A stretch of DNA of 60,756 nucleotides. Origin: Robiginitomaculum sp. GTDB lineage: Bacteria > Pseudomonadota > Alphaproteobacteria > Caulobacterales > Maricaulaceae. The first letter of the stretch is position 1. The number at the start of each line of letters is the position of its first letter. Positions 33,560 to 41,781 of the stretch are shown one piece after another. A program made the position numbers and the translations under genes. The notes beneath the pieces were generated by a model, which worked only from the letters and a program-made list of their open reading frames with translations, did no database searches and was not told the DNA's origin. Location: positions 1 through 60,756 of the forward strand of contig JAJFFQ010000044.1 of assembly GCA_021776565.1 (NCBI GenBank). The letters run 5' to 3'.

Positions 33560-34710
33560 CGGCGTTGCCGTTCCGGGGTGAGACCGGACGCGCCGGCGAT
33601 AATTTCTCGCAAGACTTCACTGGTTCCCGCCCCTATGGTGAAGGCCAGAGAGTCGCGATAAAGACGCGCCATCTGACATTCTTCCATATGGCTCATACCG
33701 CCGTGGATTTGCGCACATTCCCGCGCGACCGAAATGGCCGTTTCGGTGCAAAACAGTTTCGACATGGAAATTTCGGCATTGCACGGCTCGCCCCGCACAT
33801 AAAGGTCAATGCCCTGATACATCAGGGCTTCGGCGGCGTGGATAGAGGTCAGGGCATCGGCAAGCCGGTGACGCCAAACCTGAAAATCAAGCAATGATTG
33901 CCCGAACGCCTTGCGGTCATGACCGTGCTGGCGTGCGGCATTCCACATCAGCCGCATTTGCGCACAGGCGATCAAGGACAGCACCAGCCTCTCGCCGCCA
34001 AAACCCTGCATGATTGGCTTGAAACCGCCATTTTCCTGGCCTAATAAATTACGTGCCGATACACGGCAGTCATCAAAGAACAGCTCTGCTGTATCGGAGG
34101 AATGGGTGCCAATTTTCTTAAGACGCCGGCGCGTCAGACCCGGTGTGTCTGCCGGGACAACGATCAGCGAAATTCCGCTATGACCCGGCCCACCGGTGCG
34201 AACTGCCGTGGTTATAAAATCAGAGATGGTGCCATTGGTGATAAAGGTTTTGGCACCGTTGATGACATAGTCATCACCGTCACGAACCGCCCTGGTGCGA
34301 AGTGAGGCCACATCAGACCCGGCACCCGGTTCGGTGACACCCAGGGCACCAATCATCTCGCCGACGATTGCTGGTTTAAGAAAAATGTCCATCAGCTCTT
34401 TTGAACCGGCAAGTTCAATAATTTTGGTGGCAAACTCCGCATGGGTCATGATCGCCACCGTCACGCCAACCGATCCACATTGCATAAGCTCTTGCACAAG
34501 AACGCTGGTGTACCAAAAATCCAGACCAGCACCGCCATAATCCGGTGATAGCCGCACACCCAAAAAACCCAATTCACCCAATTTTTGAAACAGCGCCCGT
34601 GGCACCTGCCCCTCATGCTCCCAGGCAACGGCGTTTGGCGTTATTTCCCGTTCGACAAAAGTCCTTAATGACCCGCGAAACTGTTCATGGTCATCGGTAA
34701 AACCCTGCAT
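33556..34710 (-). CDS. Acyl-CoA dehydrogenase (isovaleryl-type catalytic Glu position)
   Basis: The 384-residue ACAD has GALGVTEPGAGSDVASLRT, TFITNGTISDF and AQIHGGMSHMEE. The C-terminal motif reads IGAGTSEV, so the MCAD-position Glu is lost, while the G-helix reads GGERLVLS, matching the isovaleryl-/long-chain ACAD position of the base. GGAGG lies 8 bases before the ATG at 34710, which decides the start; a further in-frame ATG upstream lacks a site. It is the first gene of the eleven-gene unit. A branched substrate would fit (inference). Confidence 0.92.
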   Translation of the reverse strand: MQGFTDDHEQFRGSLRTFVEREITPNAVAWEHEGQVPRALFQKLGELGFLGVRLSPDYGGAGLDFWYTSVLVQELMQCGSVGVTVAIMTHAEFATKIIELAGSKELMDIFLKPAIVGEMIGALGVTEPGAGSDVASLRTRAVRDGDDYVINGAKTFITNGTISDFITTAVRTGGPGHSGISLIVVPADTPGLTRRRLKKIGTHSSDTAELFFDDCRVSARNLLGQENGGFKPIMQGFGGERLVLSLIACAQMRLMWNAARQHGHDRKAFGQSLLDFQVWRHRLADALTSIHAAEALMYQGIDLYVRGEPCNAEISMSKLFCTETAISVARECAQIHGGMSHMEECQMARLYRDSLAFTIGAGTSEVLREIIAGASGLTPERQRR

Positions 34711-34772
34711 CGTCAAAGCCTCCAAAAGACGTTCATTCGCAACATCAAAATAAATTAAGGATAACTTATTTG

Positions 34773-34787
34773 TCAAGTGATACTCAA
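34773..34787. promoter_or_regulatory. Candidate operator TCAAGTGATACTCAA
   Basis: The motif lies 63 bases upstream of the first gene of the eleven-gene unit. It matches 37547-37561 (TCAAGTAACACTCAA) at 13 of 15 positions, and similarity continues into the T-rich left flank. It is partly symmetric, as expected for a dimeric regulator; the TetR protein encoded in the unit is the natural candidate. Confidence 0.5.
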
Positions 34788-34927
34788 GTTAAATATGAAA
34801 AACACCAAGCCACCAGATGAAGCGGGCGGAGCGAAGGCAGATAAGACTGGTCATAAAATGCAATCGTGTCATCAGGGAAAATCAAGTGAGTTGATGACTC
34901 GGATGGGTTCTCTTGTTTGTCGTAGCC

Positions 34928-35009
34928 TGTCATTGCCCGATTTATTCGGGTAATCCAGAACAACGTTGCCAGGCAAGGCTGGATTACCGGGACAAGCCCG
35001 GTAATGACA
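34928..35009. repeat. Intergenic palindromic element (31-bp imperfect inverted repeat)
   Basis: Left arm 34928-34958 begins TGTCATTGCCCG and ends GGGTAATCCAG; right arm 34979-35009 is its imperfect reverse complement (CTGGATTACC ... GGTAATGACA). Each arm holds a smaller palindrome. The 'gTAATCCAG/CTGGATTACcgg' pattern is common in intergenic repeats of alphaproteobacteria. It could fold as a cruciform or an RNA hairpin. Confidence 0.75.
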
Positions 35010-35301
35010 ATAGGAGGTTGTCCCTGACCAACGAGAGAAAGTTGGCGTCAGAAGCTTGTAAAGCGACAACAGTAAACAAGTGCGTTCAGGTAACTGTCAC
35101 CCGTAATGACGGGTAATGACGTGGATCATAAACATGTAGAAAAAAACAGATGCAATCGTGTCGTCCCGAGAAAAACATCAGTTTTATCCGGGACCCATAG
35201 TACATCTCAAATTCCTGATAGACCCCGGTGTGTATGAGTTGCGGTATAACAGGTTAGTTGCGGTCATTCACCCGTCCACGCTGGCATTTTTCGCTGCCAA
35301 T

Positions 35302-35925
35302 TCACGCCGGCCACAACACGGATTTTGCGCGATCAAGATTTTTCAACACCAACATAATTGCCGCACCAAACAAGATAGCAGTCCACATGAAATACTCCTC
35401 ACTGATAATCGCGAAGAACCATGTCAGCTTTTCCGTTGGTTGAAAGTTCAGAAGCAGGAACTGAACTTGTGTGAGGGCAAAAAGTACAGAATTGGTTGCC
35501 AAAGCAGCAACGAAAAAGACGCCAACCAGCAAATGTTTCTTTTTGAACAGTGAAAATGCCAACCCCGCATAAGAAAACGCGGCTGCAATCAGTATCACAT
35601 ACAGCCATAATGGCACCACATTATCCGTTACATCACCACTGTTCTCGAAAAGTGCGGCCAACAGATAGATTTTTGCTGTCGCCCACGCGAGAGCACAAGA
35701 CGCCAATATCCATCTTACCAATGGTTCAAATTTTTTCATCTTCAAGTTCTCCATAAACATGGTTGCAAAACACCCGATTGCAAAATTGAGAGCTTCCCAA
35801 TCTGATTTGATGTATTTGATCTCGACAGCCATCGCCAGCGTCCATGACCGCCGATCATAAGCGGCAATTATTTTGGTATGTTTGATAAGATTGTTGGCTA
35901 TATTTCGTATAGAAAATATTTTCAT
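35302..35925 (-). CDS. Membrane protein co-encoded with a PadR regulator
   Basis: The 207-residue protein has a hydrophilic N-terminal stretch of about 70 residues, then four likely membrane spans (WILASCALAWATAKIYLLAA, LWLYVILIAAAFSYAGLAF, LLVGVFFVAALATNSVLFAL and FMWTAILFGAAIMLVL). I recognise no family. Its start overlaps the PadR stop (ATGA), so the two are translationally coupled. PadR genes are often paired with small membrane proteins or exporters they control; the function here is unknown. Confidence 0.75.
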   Translation of the reverse strand: MKIFSIRNIANNLIKHTKIIAAYDRRSWTLAMAVEIKYIKSDWEALNFAIGCFATMFMENLKMKKFEPLVRWILASCALAWATAKIYLLAALFENSGDVTDNVVPLWLYVILIAAAFSYAGLAFSLFKKKHLLVGVFFVAALATNSVLFALTQVQFLLLNFQPTEKLTWFFAIISEEYFMWTAILFGAAIMLVLKNLDRAKSVLWPA

Positions 35926-36236
35926 GAAACACCTCCGACCGGTTTCAACGATTTGGGAATGATCCGGTCAGTGGTTTTAAGCGAATTAGCTAAAGCTATC
36001 CCTGTTTTCGAAAGACGATAGACATGTCTTGGCGGCCTGCCGGGCGGGTCTGCCACTCTCCATTCAGAGTTGAGATATTCCTGATCGTCAAGGCGCATGA
36101 GAATGGGATAAAGTGTGCCTGATTTGAGACCCGTTTGTTTGCACAGCTCATATCCGTGCCACCAAATATCCGGAGTGGCAAAAAGCGTTCCAAGCACCTG
36201 TTTTGTCTGTTTTGATATGATTCGTCGTCGAGCCAT
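35922..36236 (-). CDS. PadR-family transcriptional regulator
   Basis: The 104-residue protein is a short PadR-type winged helix: LGTLFATPDIWWHGYELCKQ, then GLKSGTLYPILMRLDDQEYL (recognition helix), the wing and RHVYRLSKTGIAL. It lacks the longer C-terminal dimerisation helix of larger PadR proteins. It is followed by the coupled membrane-protein gene. The A+T-rich 42 bases upstream (ATATTCTATATAAGTAG) probably hold its promoter. Confidence 0.88.
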   Translation of the reverse strand: MARRRIISKQTKQVLGTLFATPDIWWHGYELCKQTGLKSGTLYPILMRLDDQEYLNSEWRVADPPGRPPRHVYRLSKTGIALANSLKTTDRIIPKSLKPVGGVS

Positions 36237-36278
36237 ATTTATATTCTATATAAGTAGAGTTTATAGTCAAGAATATTT

Positions 36279-37454
36279 TTAATCCTCAACCGTAAACGTC
36301 AATCCGGCGTTCTTGACAAGGCGCTCCACCAGCGCATTGCCCATGGCGGCTGCCGGTGTCCAGATGCCGCCGGGCGTATCGGGGCAGTCGCGCAACAGGC
36401 ATATGGCTGCTTCGGCGATCATTTTTGATGTTGACCCATAGCCCGGATCCCTATCGCCCTTCACACCAACTTTAATTGGCTTTTCTCCATCGGATTGACC
36501 AATAAATAAAATGTCATAATAGCCTGTTCGCCGCTCTTCCTCGCTTGGGCCTTCGCCGGGTTTGGGCGCATCATCACTCATCAATGACCGATCAGAAGCT
36601 ACGGCAAAAGCGATTTGTTCGCCTTTCTCACCGGGGCCGGTCATGAGCATTTCAGAATACAAAAAATCCTGGCCATAGGCGTGACCCATCAGAGCGTTGG
36701 AGCGATGCACATTTTTGGTATTGATCGGGGCCATGATGAAGGGCGCAAGCCAGCTTTGCAGTTCCGGGTCAAAATGCGATTTTGTACCACTGGGCTGCTT
36801 TGGGCCATCAAAGCCGGGGGTCAGGGCAAAGGGGCTTTTTAGAAGTTCAATCAGGGAGCGATCTTTGCTTGCCGCAATCATAGTGGCTTTCAGGCTCGCC
36901 GCCGTTCCGCCTGAAAATGTGCCTTTCATGGCGCGCACACGGGCCTTCACTTCACGGCAGGGCTGGCCGAACCTCCTTTGAGCCTCATCTTGCAAAACCA
37001 GCACACCCAAATCAAACGGGATTGAGTCAAACCCGCAAGACAAAACGATCCGTGCGCCGGTTTGCTTCGCATTGGCGCTATGTGCGTCAATCATTTGACG
37101 CATCCACGCGGGTTCGCCGCACAGATCAACATAGTCTGTTCCGCTTTGCGCACAGGCTTCAACAAGGGCGCTGCCATAAAACTGATAGGGGCCGACCGTC
37201 GAGATAATGACCTTTGCGCGCTCTGCCATGATTTTCAGAGATTCCGGGCCGCTGGCATCAGCAACAATCAGGGGGGTGTCTGATGGTGCACCAATTATGT
37301 CGCGCACTTGGGCAAGTTTTTGCTCACTGCGCCCGGCCATCGCCCATGAGAGTTCTTCACCACGTAGATTGCATTGAATAAGATATTCAGCAACGAGACG
37401 ACCCGTGAACCCACTTGCACCATAAATAACAATATCAAATTTCGGTATGGGCAT
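36279..37454 (-). CDS. Saccharopine-dehydrogenase-like / trans-acting enoyl-reductase-family protein
   Basis: The 391-residue NAD(P)-binding protein starts with the Rossmann motif IVIYGASGFTGRLVAEYLI (about 7-25), followed by SWAMAGRSEQKL, ISTVGPYQFYG and YVDLCGEPAWM, typical of the family that includes mycobacterial trans-acting enoyl reductase and many uncharacterised proteins. GGAG lies 7 bases before the ATG at 37454, deciding the start. It is divergent from the thiolase-like operon, with the shared operator-like motif between them. A role in reducing an unsaturated acyl intermediate is plausible but unproven. Confidence 0.85.
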   Translation of the reverse strand: MPIPKFDIVIYGASGFTGRLVAEYLIQCNLRGEELSWAMAGRSEQKLAQVRDIIGAPSDTPLIVADASGPESLKIMAERAKVIISTVGPYQFYGSALVEACAQSGTDYVDLCGEPAWMRQMIDAHSANAKQTGARIVLSCGFDSIPFDLGVLVLQDEAQRRFGQPCREVKARVRAMKGTFSGGTAASLKATMIAASKDRSLIELLKSPFALTPGFDGPKQPSGTKSHFDPELQSWLAPFIMAPINTKNVHRSNALMGHAYGQDFLYSEMLMTGPGEKGEQIAFAVASDRSLMSDDAPKPGEGPSEEERRTGYYDILFIGQSDGEKPIKVGVKGDRDPGYGSTSKMIAEAAICLLRDCPDTPGGIWTPAAAMGNALVERLVKNAGLTFTVED

Positions 37455-37546
37455 GTGATTTCTCCAGAAAGAGTTTAGATAAACAAATCGACATAGGTTT
37501 GCGAGTTTTACAAGCACGTATTTTCAAATTGACCATAACATATTTA

Positions 37547-37561
37547 TCAAGTAACACTCAA
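37547..37561. promoter_or_regulatory. Candidate operator TCAAGTAACACTCAA in divergent promoter region
   Basis: It lies 33 bases upstream of the thiolase-like gene and 93 bases upstream of the reductase-like gene, and matches 34773-34787 at 13 of 15 positions. The position suits repression of both directions. Confidence 0.5.
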
Positions 37562-37593
37562 CAAATATACAAACCAGTGATTGAAAAGCAACC

Positions 37594-38724
37594 ATGCAAA
37601 GTGCCATAATTGCCGGCATCGGCCATACAGAGTTTGGGCGTTTACCTGAACGCACGGCCTTTGATCTGGAGGTGGAGGCATCAAAACGGGCCATTGAAGA
37701 TGCTGGACTAACCCCGGATGATGTAGATGGCCTCATCACCGACCCGGGGCCAGCCCAGGGTATTTTAGACGGCATTACCCCGCATTACCTGGCCCTTGGG
37801 CAATACCTAGGGCTAGATCCTGCCTATACTGGCTCGGACATTCTGGGTGGGGCCAGCAGTATTGCCATCATCCAGCGTGCTGTGCTGGCGATAGAGGCTG
37901 GCCTGTGTTCGGTTTGCCTTTGTGTCTATGGCGATTCCGCATTGTCTACGCCTGGCTCATATAGCTATGGACGCGGTGATGATGCTGCCTTCGGTTTGTT
38001 TGGTGCGGTTGGTATTCATGCCCTTGCGGCGCAACGACATATGCACAAATGGGGCACCCGGCCCGAGCAACTTGCAGAAGTGGCCATTGCCGCGCGTAAA
38101 CACGCAGCACAAACACCTCATGCCCAAAATCAACGCCCGTTGACGCTGGAACAGTATCTGGCAGACAAATATATCGCCCAGCCGCTCCGGCGGGCCGATT
38201 GTTGCCTGATGTCTGATGGGGCCGCTGCTGTTATAGTAACGTGCCCAGACCGGGCGGCAGATTTGCGCCAGTCACCGGTCAGAATTTTAGGGCACGGTCA
38301 GGCCAGCAGCCTTTCAACATGGGCCTCGACAGATCATTTTGACACGCTGCCCGCAGCACGGTGTGGCCCGCAAACCCTGGCCCGTGCAGGACTAACGCCG
38401 AATGATATTGATCTGGTGATGCTCTATGACTGTTTCACCATTGTGGTTTTGATGCAGTTGGAAGATTACGGGTTTTGCAAAAAGGGTGAGGCCGGTGCTT
38501 TTGTTGAGGGGGGACGCATCGGGCCTTCGGGAAGCTTGCCGGTCAACACCTCTGGCGGTTTGCTTGCCGAAGGGTATGGCGGCGGTATGCTGCATGTGAT
38601 TGAGGCCGTAAGACAGCTACGTGGTGTCGCGGAACAACGCCAGATCAAAACCGTGCAAACAGCACTGGTCAGTGGACACGGGCTTGGCATGAACACCCAT
38701 GCAACATTGGTTTTGGGGAAATAA
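37594..38724 (+). CDS. Thiolase-fold protein lacking the nucleophilic Cys (SCP2/Ltp2-like, possible retro-aldolase)
   Basis: The 376-residue thiolase-superfamily protein is of the lipid-transfer/SCP2-thiolase type: IAGIGHTEFGRLP, DVDGLITDPG, VNTSGGLLAEGYGGGM and a C-terminal GHGLGMNTHA. Where thiolases have the nucleophile in N-C-S-T/S-G, this sequence reads GGASS (85-89), and the C-terminal Cys is also absent. It keeps LYDCFT (Tyr278), a Tyr motif shared with Ltp2-type aldolases that pair with DUF35 proteins in steroid side-chain cleavage. The DUF35 gene follows 11 bases downstream. Retro-aldol cleavage of a 3-hydroxyacyl-CoA is the favoured reading (inference); a non-enzymatic or acyl-carrier role is possible. 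Confidence 0.87.
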   Translation: MQSAIIAGIGHTEFGRLPERTAFDLEVEASKRAIEDAGLTPDDVDGLITDPGPAQGILDGITPHYLALGQYLGLDPAYTGSDILGGASSIAIIQRAVLAIEAGLCSVCLCVYGDSALSTPGSYSYGRGDDAAFGLFGAVGIHALAAQRHMHKWGTRPEQLAEVAIAARKHAAQTPHAQNQRPLTLEQYLADKYIAQPLRRADCCLMSDGAAAVIVTCPDRAADLRQSPVRILGHGQASSLSTWASTDHFDTLPAARCGPQTLARAGLTPNDIDLVMLYDCFTIVVLMQLEDYGFCKKGEAGAFVEGGRIGPSGSLPVNTSGGLLAEGYGGGMLHVIEAVRQLRGVAEQRQIKTVQTALVSGHGLGMNTHATLVLGK

Positions 38725-38735
38725 CGGATTGGCAG

Positions 38736-39167
38736 ATGAGCACAAATAGTCAAAATTCTTACCCCCTGCCCCAACCAACGGGTTTCACTAAAAAATTCTG
38801 GGATGCCTGTCAGGATAAGGTTTTAACGGTGTATGCCTGTAAAAACTGCGACCACACTTTTTTACCCGGTGGCCCAGCTTGCCCACAATGTTGGTCACCT
38901 GACCTTGTTTCGCAACCGGTTTCAGGTCTGGGCACTGTCTTTAGCTTTGTTGTCTATCAACGCACATACCACCCGGCCATTCCTGCACCCTATGTGGTGG
39001 CATTGATAGAGTTGGAAGAAGGCCCCAAACTCATTTCCAATATCATTGGCTGCGCCCCAAAGGATGTAGAGATTGGTATGTCGGTTCGCGTTCACTTTGA
39101 AACAAAAGACGGATTTTTACTACCACGATTTACCCCATTAAACCCTGACAATAAGAGCGAGGGATGA
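38736..39167 (+). CDS. DUF35 OB-fold protein with N-terminal zinc ribbon
   Basis: The 143-residue protein has a rubredoxin-like zinc ribbon, CKNC (35-38) and CPQC (49-52), followed by an OB-fold domain (GLGTVFSFVVYQRTYHP, PYVVALIELEEGPKLISN, VEIGMSVRVHFE). Proteins of this family bind acyl-CoA and form complexes with thiolase-fold partners, e.g. the ChsH2 DUF35 domain with Ltp2. Position directly after the thiolase-like gene supports that complex here. Confidence 0.9.
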   Translation: MSTNSQNSYPLPQPTGFTKKFWDACQDKVLTVYACKNCDHTFLPGGPACPQCWSPDLVSQPVSGLGTVFSFVVYQRTYHPAIPAPYVVALIELEEGPKLISNIIGCAPKDVEIGMSVRVHFETKDGFLLPRFTPLNPDNKSEG

Positions 39168-39170
39168 GCC

Positions 39171-40031
39171 ATGCCCGGTGATAAACCAAAATCCAAACGC
39201 ACCAAAGACCATATCGGCAAGTATGTCGCATCAGGCAATTGGGGCGAGTATTGGACAACGCGGATTAGCCAGGCACAAAGTGGCCGTATTCACGTTCGTG
39301 GCTACCCGGTGGAAGAACTCATTGAAAAATTGAGCTATACACAATCCGCTTTTTTGCTCTTGACCGGTGAAGTACCTGATGAACGCCAGGCGGCAATTTT
39401 TGATCTGGTTTTGCGAAGCGGCATGGATCAGCAATTCATCAGCGCCGCCGTTGGTGCCGCCCGCTTTACCGCATCGGCCTCACCCGAAAGTGCCATACCG
39501 GCACTGGCCAGTGGCATATTGGCCAGTGGTTCGGTCACCGGATCACCCCAGGAACCGGCAGAAATGCTTATGGAGGCTGTATCCTGGAAAATTGACGCAC
39601 AAGAGGCCAGTAAAAAGACCATCGATATCTGGATGGAGCGTAGAGGTGCCGTTCCCGGCCTGGGCCATCCCTTGCATAAAAAAGCCGAGCCACGTGTGGT
39701 TGTTGTGCGCCGATTGGCGCAAGAACTGGGTGGGTGGTGCCAACATGGTCAATTTCTTGATGCCATTGAAGCCGAAGTTGAACGCCGCAAAGCCAAACGT
39801 ATCCCCATAAACCTTGCCGGTGCGCTGGGGGCAATTACGGCTGATTTGGGGCTAGACCCGCTTATCATTGGTGGTTTGGGGGCCATGAGTTATGGCATGG
39901 CTCTATTGGCGCATATCACCGAGGAAGTGCGCGAGGGCGTCCCCTTGCGCATTATACCCGATCAATTGGGCGCACATTATGCCGGGCCGAAAGAGCGTCA
40001 TTTACCCAAAGGCAAGGATGAAGAGGGCTAA
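39171..40031 (+). CDS. Citryl-CoA lyase-like protein (citrate synthase superfamily)
   Basis: The 286-residue protein has the short, citrate-synthase-like fold of citryl-CoA lyases: RISQAQSGRIHVRGYPVEEL, FLLLTGEVPD, and the conserved GLGHPLHKKAEPR (163-175, with catalytic-type His166), then GALGAITADLGLDP and HITEEVREG. The family cleaves citryl-CoA to acetyl-CoA and oxaloacetate. Between a thiolase/DUF35 pair and an acyl-CoA ligase the real substrate may instead be another 3-hydroxyglutaryl-CoA (inference). It follows the DUF35 gene by 3 bases and precedes the ligase gene by 2. Confidence 0.87.
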   Translation: MPGDKPKSKRTKDHIGKYVASGNWGEYWTTRISQAQSGRIHVRGYPVEELIEKLSYTQSAFLLLTGEVPDERQAAIFDLVLRSGMDQQFISAAVGAARFTASASPESAIPALASGILASGSVTGSPQEPAEMLMEAVSWKIDAQEASKKTIDIWMERRGAVPGLGHPLHKKAEPRVVVVRRLAQELGGWCQHGQFLDAIEAEVERRKAKRIPINLAGALGAITADLGLDPLIIGGLGAMSYGMALLAHITEEVREGVPLRIIPDQLGAHYAGPKERHLPKGKDEEG

Positions 40032-40033
40032 TC

Positions 40034-41587
40034 ATGATCCACCCTTACTCTCATTATCCTGCTCGTGCGGCGCGGCACTGGCCAGATCATGTGGCGCTGA
40101 TGGAAGGAACACGCACGCGTACCTATGCTGAACTGGATCGGCAGGGCACTATCATAGCCAATGGCTTGATCGAGCTTGGCTTAAAACCAGGTGAGCGCGT
40201 AGCGATATTGCAGCAAAACTGCATTGAATATGTTGAGGCGGTTGTGGGCATTGCCCGTGCAGGGGGCGCGTTGGTGCCACTTTTAGGGGTACTAACCGAA
40301 GCCGAACATGCTTTTATATTGAGCAATTCCGGCGCACAGTTTGCCATTGCATTATCACCTGACCGGGTCACACATTTACGCGCTGCCGCCACAAATGATG
40401 TAGTTGTGCTAACCTTTGAGGACACCAAGGACAGCATCAATCTAAACAAAATATCCACAATATCCGACGCTCCAATTGTTGTGGATTGTCCGCCAATGCA
40501 ATTGGCACAGATACTTTACACATCGGGTACGACGGGCAAACCCAAAGGTGTCACCCACTCTTATGCCAGTGTATCGGCGGCGATGAATTTCTGGGCGAAT
40601 ACGTTTGATCTTAACCCGCAAGACCGCCTTCTCGGACAGCTTGCCCTTAGTCATTTTTGTGGCCGCGCCATGGACAGTTGTTGGGTGGCCGGTGCGCAAT
40701 TGGTTATCTTGCCTGAGGCGGATCCGTCGGCGGTTCTACACGCAATAGAGACACACAAAATCACCATGATGTTGATGGTGCCAACGCTTCTTCGGATGTT
40801 GCTCGATCACCCGGGCGCTGTGGCCGCTGACCTTACCAGCTTGCGGGCTGTGGTTTATGCCGCCTCTCCGGCAGCACCATCCCTGGTCAAGCGTGCCAAT
40901 AAACAATTGGGAGCCGTTCTGCACACAGGCTTTGGTCAAACAGAGGCCTATGGCCTCAACACAATTATGGGGCCAGAAGAACACGAGGAAGCACTGGCCG
41001 CAGGCGGCGAACGCTTAACCTCTATCGGGCGCGAATGCCCGACCGCGCAAGTAAGAATTCGCTCAGAGACAGGCGAGGATATCAAAACCGGTGAAGTTGG
41101 CGAGATATGGGTGTGCGCTCCGTGGATAACACCGGGGTTTTGGCAGCGTCCGGATCTGGACGAGCAACGCCTCTCAAATGGTTGGCTGCGCACAGGTGAT
41201 TTGGGACGGGTTGAAGCGGATGGCTATTTTTATCTGGCCGATCGCAAGGAAGATATGATTATCACCGGCGGTTTTAACGTCTATCCAACCGAGGTTGAGA
41301 ACGCGCTTATGGCCCATGAAGCGGTTGCAGAATGTGGGGTTTACTCTGTACCTGACAGCAAATGGGGTGAAGCAATTAACGCTTCGGTGGTCTTGCGATC
41401 AGGGTATGAAATCTCACCCGAGGATTTACAGGTCTTTGCCAAAAGCAGACTGGCGCGTTTTAAGGCACCAAAGATTATACGCATTGTGGATGAGCTTCCC
41501 AAAACACCGGTTGGCAAAATATTGCGGCGCAAATTACGCGAACCTTATTGGCAGGGAAAAACCAGAAATGTACATGGCGTAGAATAA
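40034..41587 (+). CDS. Acyl-CoA synthetase (AMP-binding)
   Basis: The 517-residue ligase has ILYTSGTTGKPKGVTHSYAS (P-loop), HTGFGQTEAYGLN, WLRTGDLGRVEADGYFYLAD, RKEDMIITGGFNVYPTEVE and a C-terminal TPVGKILRRKLR with the catalytic Lys. Size and motifs fit the medium-chain/aryl or fatty acyl-CoA ligases. It ends the four-gene operon with the thiolase-like gene. It probably activates the pathway's entry acid or a free acid released by the lyase (inference). Confidence 0.92.
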   Translation: MIHPYSHYPARAARHWPDHVALMEGTRTRTYAELDRQGTIIANGLIELGLKPGERVAILQQNCIEYVEAVVGIARAGGALVPLLGVLTEAEHAFILSNSGAQFAIALSPDRVTHLRAAATNDVVVLTFEDTKDSINLNKISTISDAPIVVDCPPMQLAQILYTSGTTGKPKGVTHSYASVSAAMNFWANTFDLNPQDRLLGQLALSHFCGRAMDSCWVAGAQLVILPEADPSAVLHAIETHKITMMLMVPTLLRMLLDHPGAVAADLTSLRAVVYAASPAAPSLVKRANKQLGAVLHTGFGQTEAYGLNTIMGPEEHEEALAAGGERLTSIGRECPTAQVRIRSETGEDIKTGEVGEIWVCAPWITPGFWQRPDLDEQRLSNGWLRTGDLGRVEADGYFYLADRKEDMIITGGFNVYPTEVENALMAHEAVAECGVYSVPDSKWGEAINASVVLRSGYEISPEDLQVFAKSRLARFKAPKIIRIVDELPKTPVGKILRRKLREPYWQGKTRNVHGVE

Positions 41588-41708
41588 TAACAAGGGTATC
41601 GAAAATTTATACCGAACCGGAATCTGCGCTCAAATAGCGGGCGCAAGCACCGCGATAACGCACTAAGAAATGGTGAAGGTGAGAGAATTATTGTCGAACC
41701 GAAATCAA

Positions 41709-41724
41709 GGGTGCGACTGCACCC
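41709..41724 (+). terminator. Possible hairpin downstream of acyl-CoA ligase
   Basis: GGGTGC-GACT-GCACCC forms a perfect 6-bp stem about 120 bases after the ligase stop, with a second small hairpin (GGCGC-TTCTT-CGCGCC) about 30 bases on. No T-run follows. The 41588-41781 gap shows no gene. Confidence 0.3.
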
Positions 41725-41781
41725 CGGCAATCCTTTCCGCTCCGCCCTAAGGCGCTTCTTCGCGCCGCGAGACAAAAGAAA

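Larger units (their letters stand above)
34711..35301. other. Promoter region and repeat-bearing intergenic stretch
   Basis: No gene is supported across these 591 bases. They contain the operator-like motif at 34773-34787, the palindromic element at 34928-35009, a 13-base direct repeat ATGCAATCGTGTC at 34858-34870 and 35150-35162, and a short related hairpin CCCGTAATGACGGG near 35100. The short open frames inside are repeat-derived and look non-coding. Confidence 0.7.

Noticed and set aside
34872-35116. Short open frames across the palindromic element
   Set aside because: Their products are translations of the repeat itself (TGTCATTGCCCG-type sequence) and have no coding support.
37594-38724. 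Ordinary acetyl-CoA acetyltransferase
   Set aside because: The catalytic Cys is absent at the expected position and a DUF35 partner is encoded next to it, so a standard thiolase label would mislead.
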